NCBI GenBank assembly: GCA_902632575.1
Contig: CACPCY010000015.1
Location: forward strand, 1-14,144
DNA length: 14,144 nucleotides
DNA from: an uncultured Alphaproteobacteria bacterium
Lineage (GTDB): Bacteria; Pseudomonadota; Alphaproteobacteria; HIMB59
Direction of reading: 5' to 3'
Shown here: positions 13,489 through 14,144 of the stretch, one piece after another
Position numbering within the stretch: the stretch's first letter is position 1
Layout: the number at the start of each line of letters is the position of its first letter
Position numbers and translations under genes: made by a program
The notes under the pieces: model-generated
What the model was told of the DNA's origin: nothing
Database searches by the model: none
What the model saw: the letters and a program-made list of their open reading frames with translations, nothing else

Positions 13489-14144
13489 ATGTATTTAGGA
13501 ATAGACTTAGGGACCTCTTCAATGAAATGTCTTATTATCGGGGATGACCAAGAGATAATACATAGCGTTTCGAGTAAAAATATTTCATTATCAAATCCAA
13601 AAAGTGGTTGGTCTGAACAAGATCCCTCTTCTTGGATTAAAGCATTAGAACAGTGCATCGGACAATTAAAAGAAAAAGTAAAATTAAACGAGATTAAATC
13701 AATTTCATTTTCAGGTCACATGCATGGTGCAACATGTATTGACAAAGATCATGAAGTAATAAGACCTTGTATTTTGTGGAATGACACAAGAAGTCATCAG
13801 GAGTGCAAAGATATTATGAATGATAAATCAGTCATGGATATTACTGGAAATATTGCTATGCCAGGATTTACTGCACCAAAAGTATTATGGCTAAGAAACA
13901 ATGAATTTGAAAATTTTGAATTAATTCATAAAGTTTTACTGCCCAAAGACTATTTAAGGTTTTATTTAACTGGTGAGTTTTTTAGCGATCTGTCTGATGC
14001 TTCTGGAACTTATTGGCTAGATATAGAAAATAGAAATTGGTCAAATAAATTACTTGAAGCAAGTTTTATGAATATCTCACAAATGCCAAATATTTGTGAA
14101 GGGACTGATCAAACTGGAGTTATAAAGAAAGATATCGCAGAAAA
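13489..14144 (+). CDS. xylB: Xylulokinase, N-terminal 218 residues (cut by right edge)
   Basis: Phosphorylates D-xylulose to D-xylulose 5-phosphate for the pentose phosphate pathway. The plus-strand frame from ATG 13489 is open to the window end. FGGY-kinase features: GIDLGTSSMK (4-13) with Asp6 in the ATP/metal site, WSEQDPSSW (41-49), SGHMHGA (75-81) with the substrate-site Met78-His79, ILWNDTR (95-101), GNIAMPGFTAPK (120-131) and VLLPKDYLR (149-157). The last four closely match E. coli XylB and separate it from glycerol kinase or ribulokinase. The usual Gln of GQMHGA is His77 here. The catalytic base (Asp233 in E. coli) lies beyond the edge, as about 260-270 residues are missing. D-lyxose isomerase upstream can supply its substrate. 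Confidence 0.95.
   Translation, partial: MYLGIDLGTSSMKCLIIGDDQEIIHSVSSKNISLSNPKSGWSEQDPSSWIKALEQCIGQLKEKVKLNEIKSISFSGHMHGATCIDKDHEVIRPCILWNDTRSHQECKDIMNDKSVMDITGNIAMPGFTAPKVLWLRNNEFENFELIHKVLLPKDYLRFYLTGEFFSDLSDASGTYWLDIENRNWSNKLLEASFMNISQMPNICEGTDQTGVIKKDIAE

Overview
The window is a gene-dense, A+T-rich stretch (roughly two thirds A+T by eye) from a bacterium. It is almost certainly a free-living marine alphaproteobacterium with a streamlined genome. The reasons are the very short intergenic gaps, many stop/start abutments and 4-nt overlaps, Lys/Asn/Ile-rich proteins, few recognisable Shine-Dalgarno sites, and a heterotetrameric sarcosine oxidase operon of alphaproteobacterial type. A SAR11-like or HIMB59/AEGEAN-169-like lineage would fit. 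The presence of a phosphofructokinase argues against classical Pelagibacter. The lineage is inference only. There are 16 protein genes (two cut by the window edges) and no tRNA, rRNA, CRISPR array, insertion sequence, transporter or transcription regulator that I can see.

Layout. (1) 1-5534, minus strand: a likely six-gene unit reading ROK sugar kinase, pfkA, an Fe(II)/2-oxoglutarate oxygenase, soxB, soxD, soxA (soxA runs off the left edge). (2) 5626-6633, plus strand: a lone Gfo/Idh/MocA oxidoreductase, divergent from unit 1. (3) 6623-10729, minus strand: a five-gene unit reading D-2-hydroxyacid dehydrogenase-like, fucU mutarotase, rbsK, YghZ-type aldo/keto reductase, and an SGNH esterase/acyltransferase. 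(4) 10776-12427, plus strand: D-lyxose isomerase plus a PfkB-family sugar kinase. (5) 12428-13417, minus strand: a probable class I aldolase, abutting unit 4 stop to stop. (6) 13489 to the right edge, plus strand: xylB xylulokinase (N-terminal 218 residues).

How it works together. Most of the window is a sugar-uptake-to-glycolysis toolbox. A mutarotase and an isomerase prepare free sugars. Five carbohydrate kinases of three unrelated folds (ROK and FGGY; PFKA; two ribokinase-like) phosphorylate them. PFK and an aldolase could deliver triose phosphates, while oxidoreductases and an esterase trim side chains or aldehydes. D-lyxose/D-mannose isomerase can feed both neighbours: D-xylulose to XylB, or D-fructose to the ROK kinase and then PFK. 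The sarcosine oxidase genes form the odd partner: a methylated-amine (glycine betaine breakdown) module placed downstream of sugar kinase genes in what looks like one transcript, linked by an oxygenase of unknown substrate.

The most promising undescribed element is the isomerase / PfkB kinase / class I aldolase set at 10.8-13.4 kb, with reductases nearby. It has the same enzyme logic as known isomerase-kinase-aldolase pathways (for example sulfo-EMP), but none of its members can be tied to a known substrate from sequence alone.
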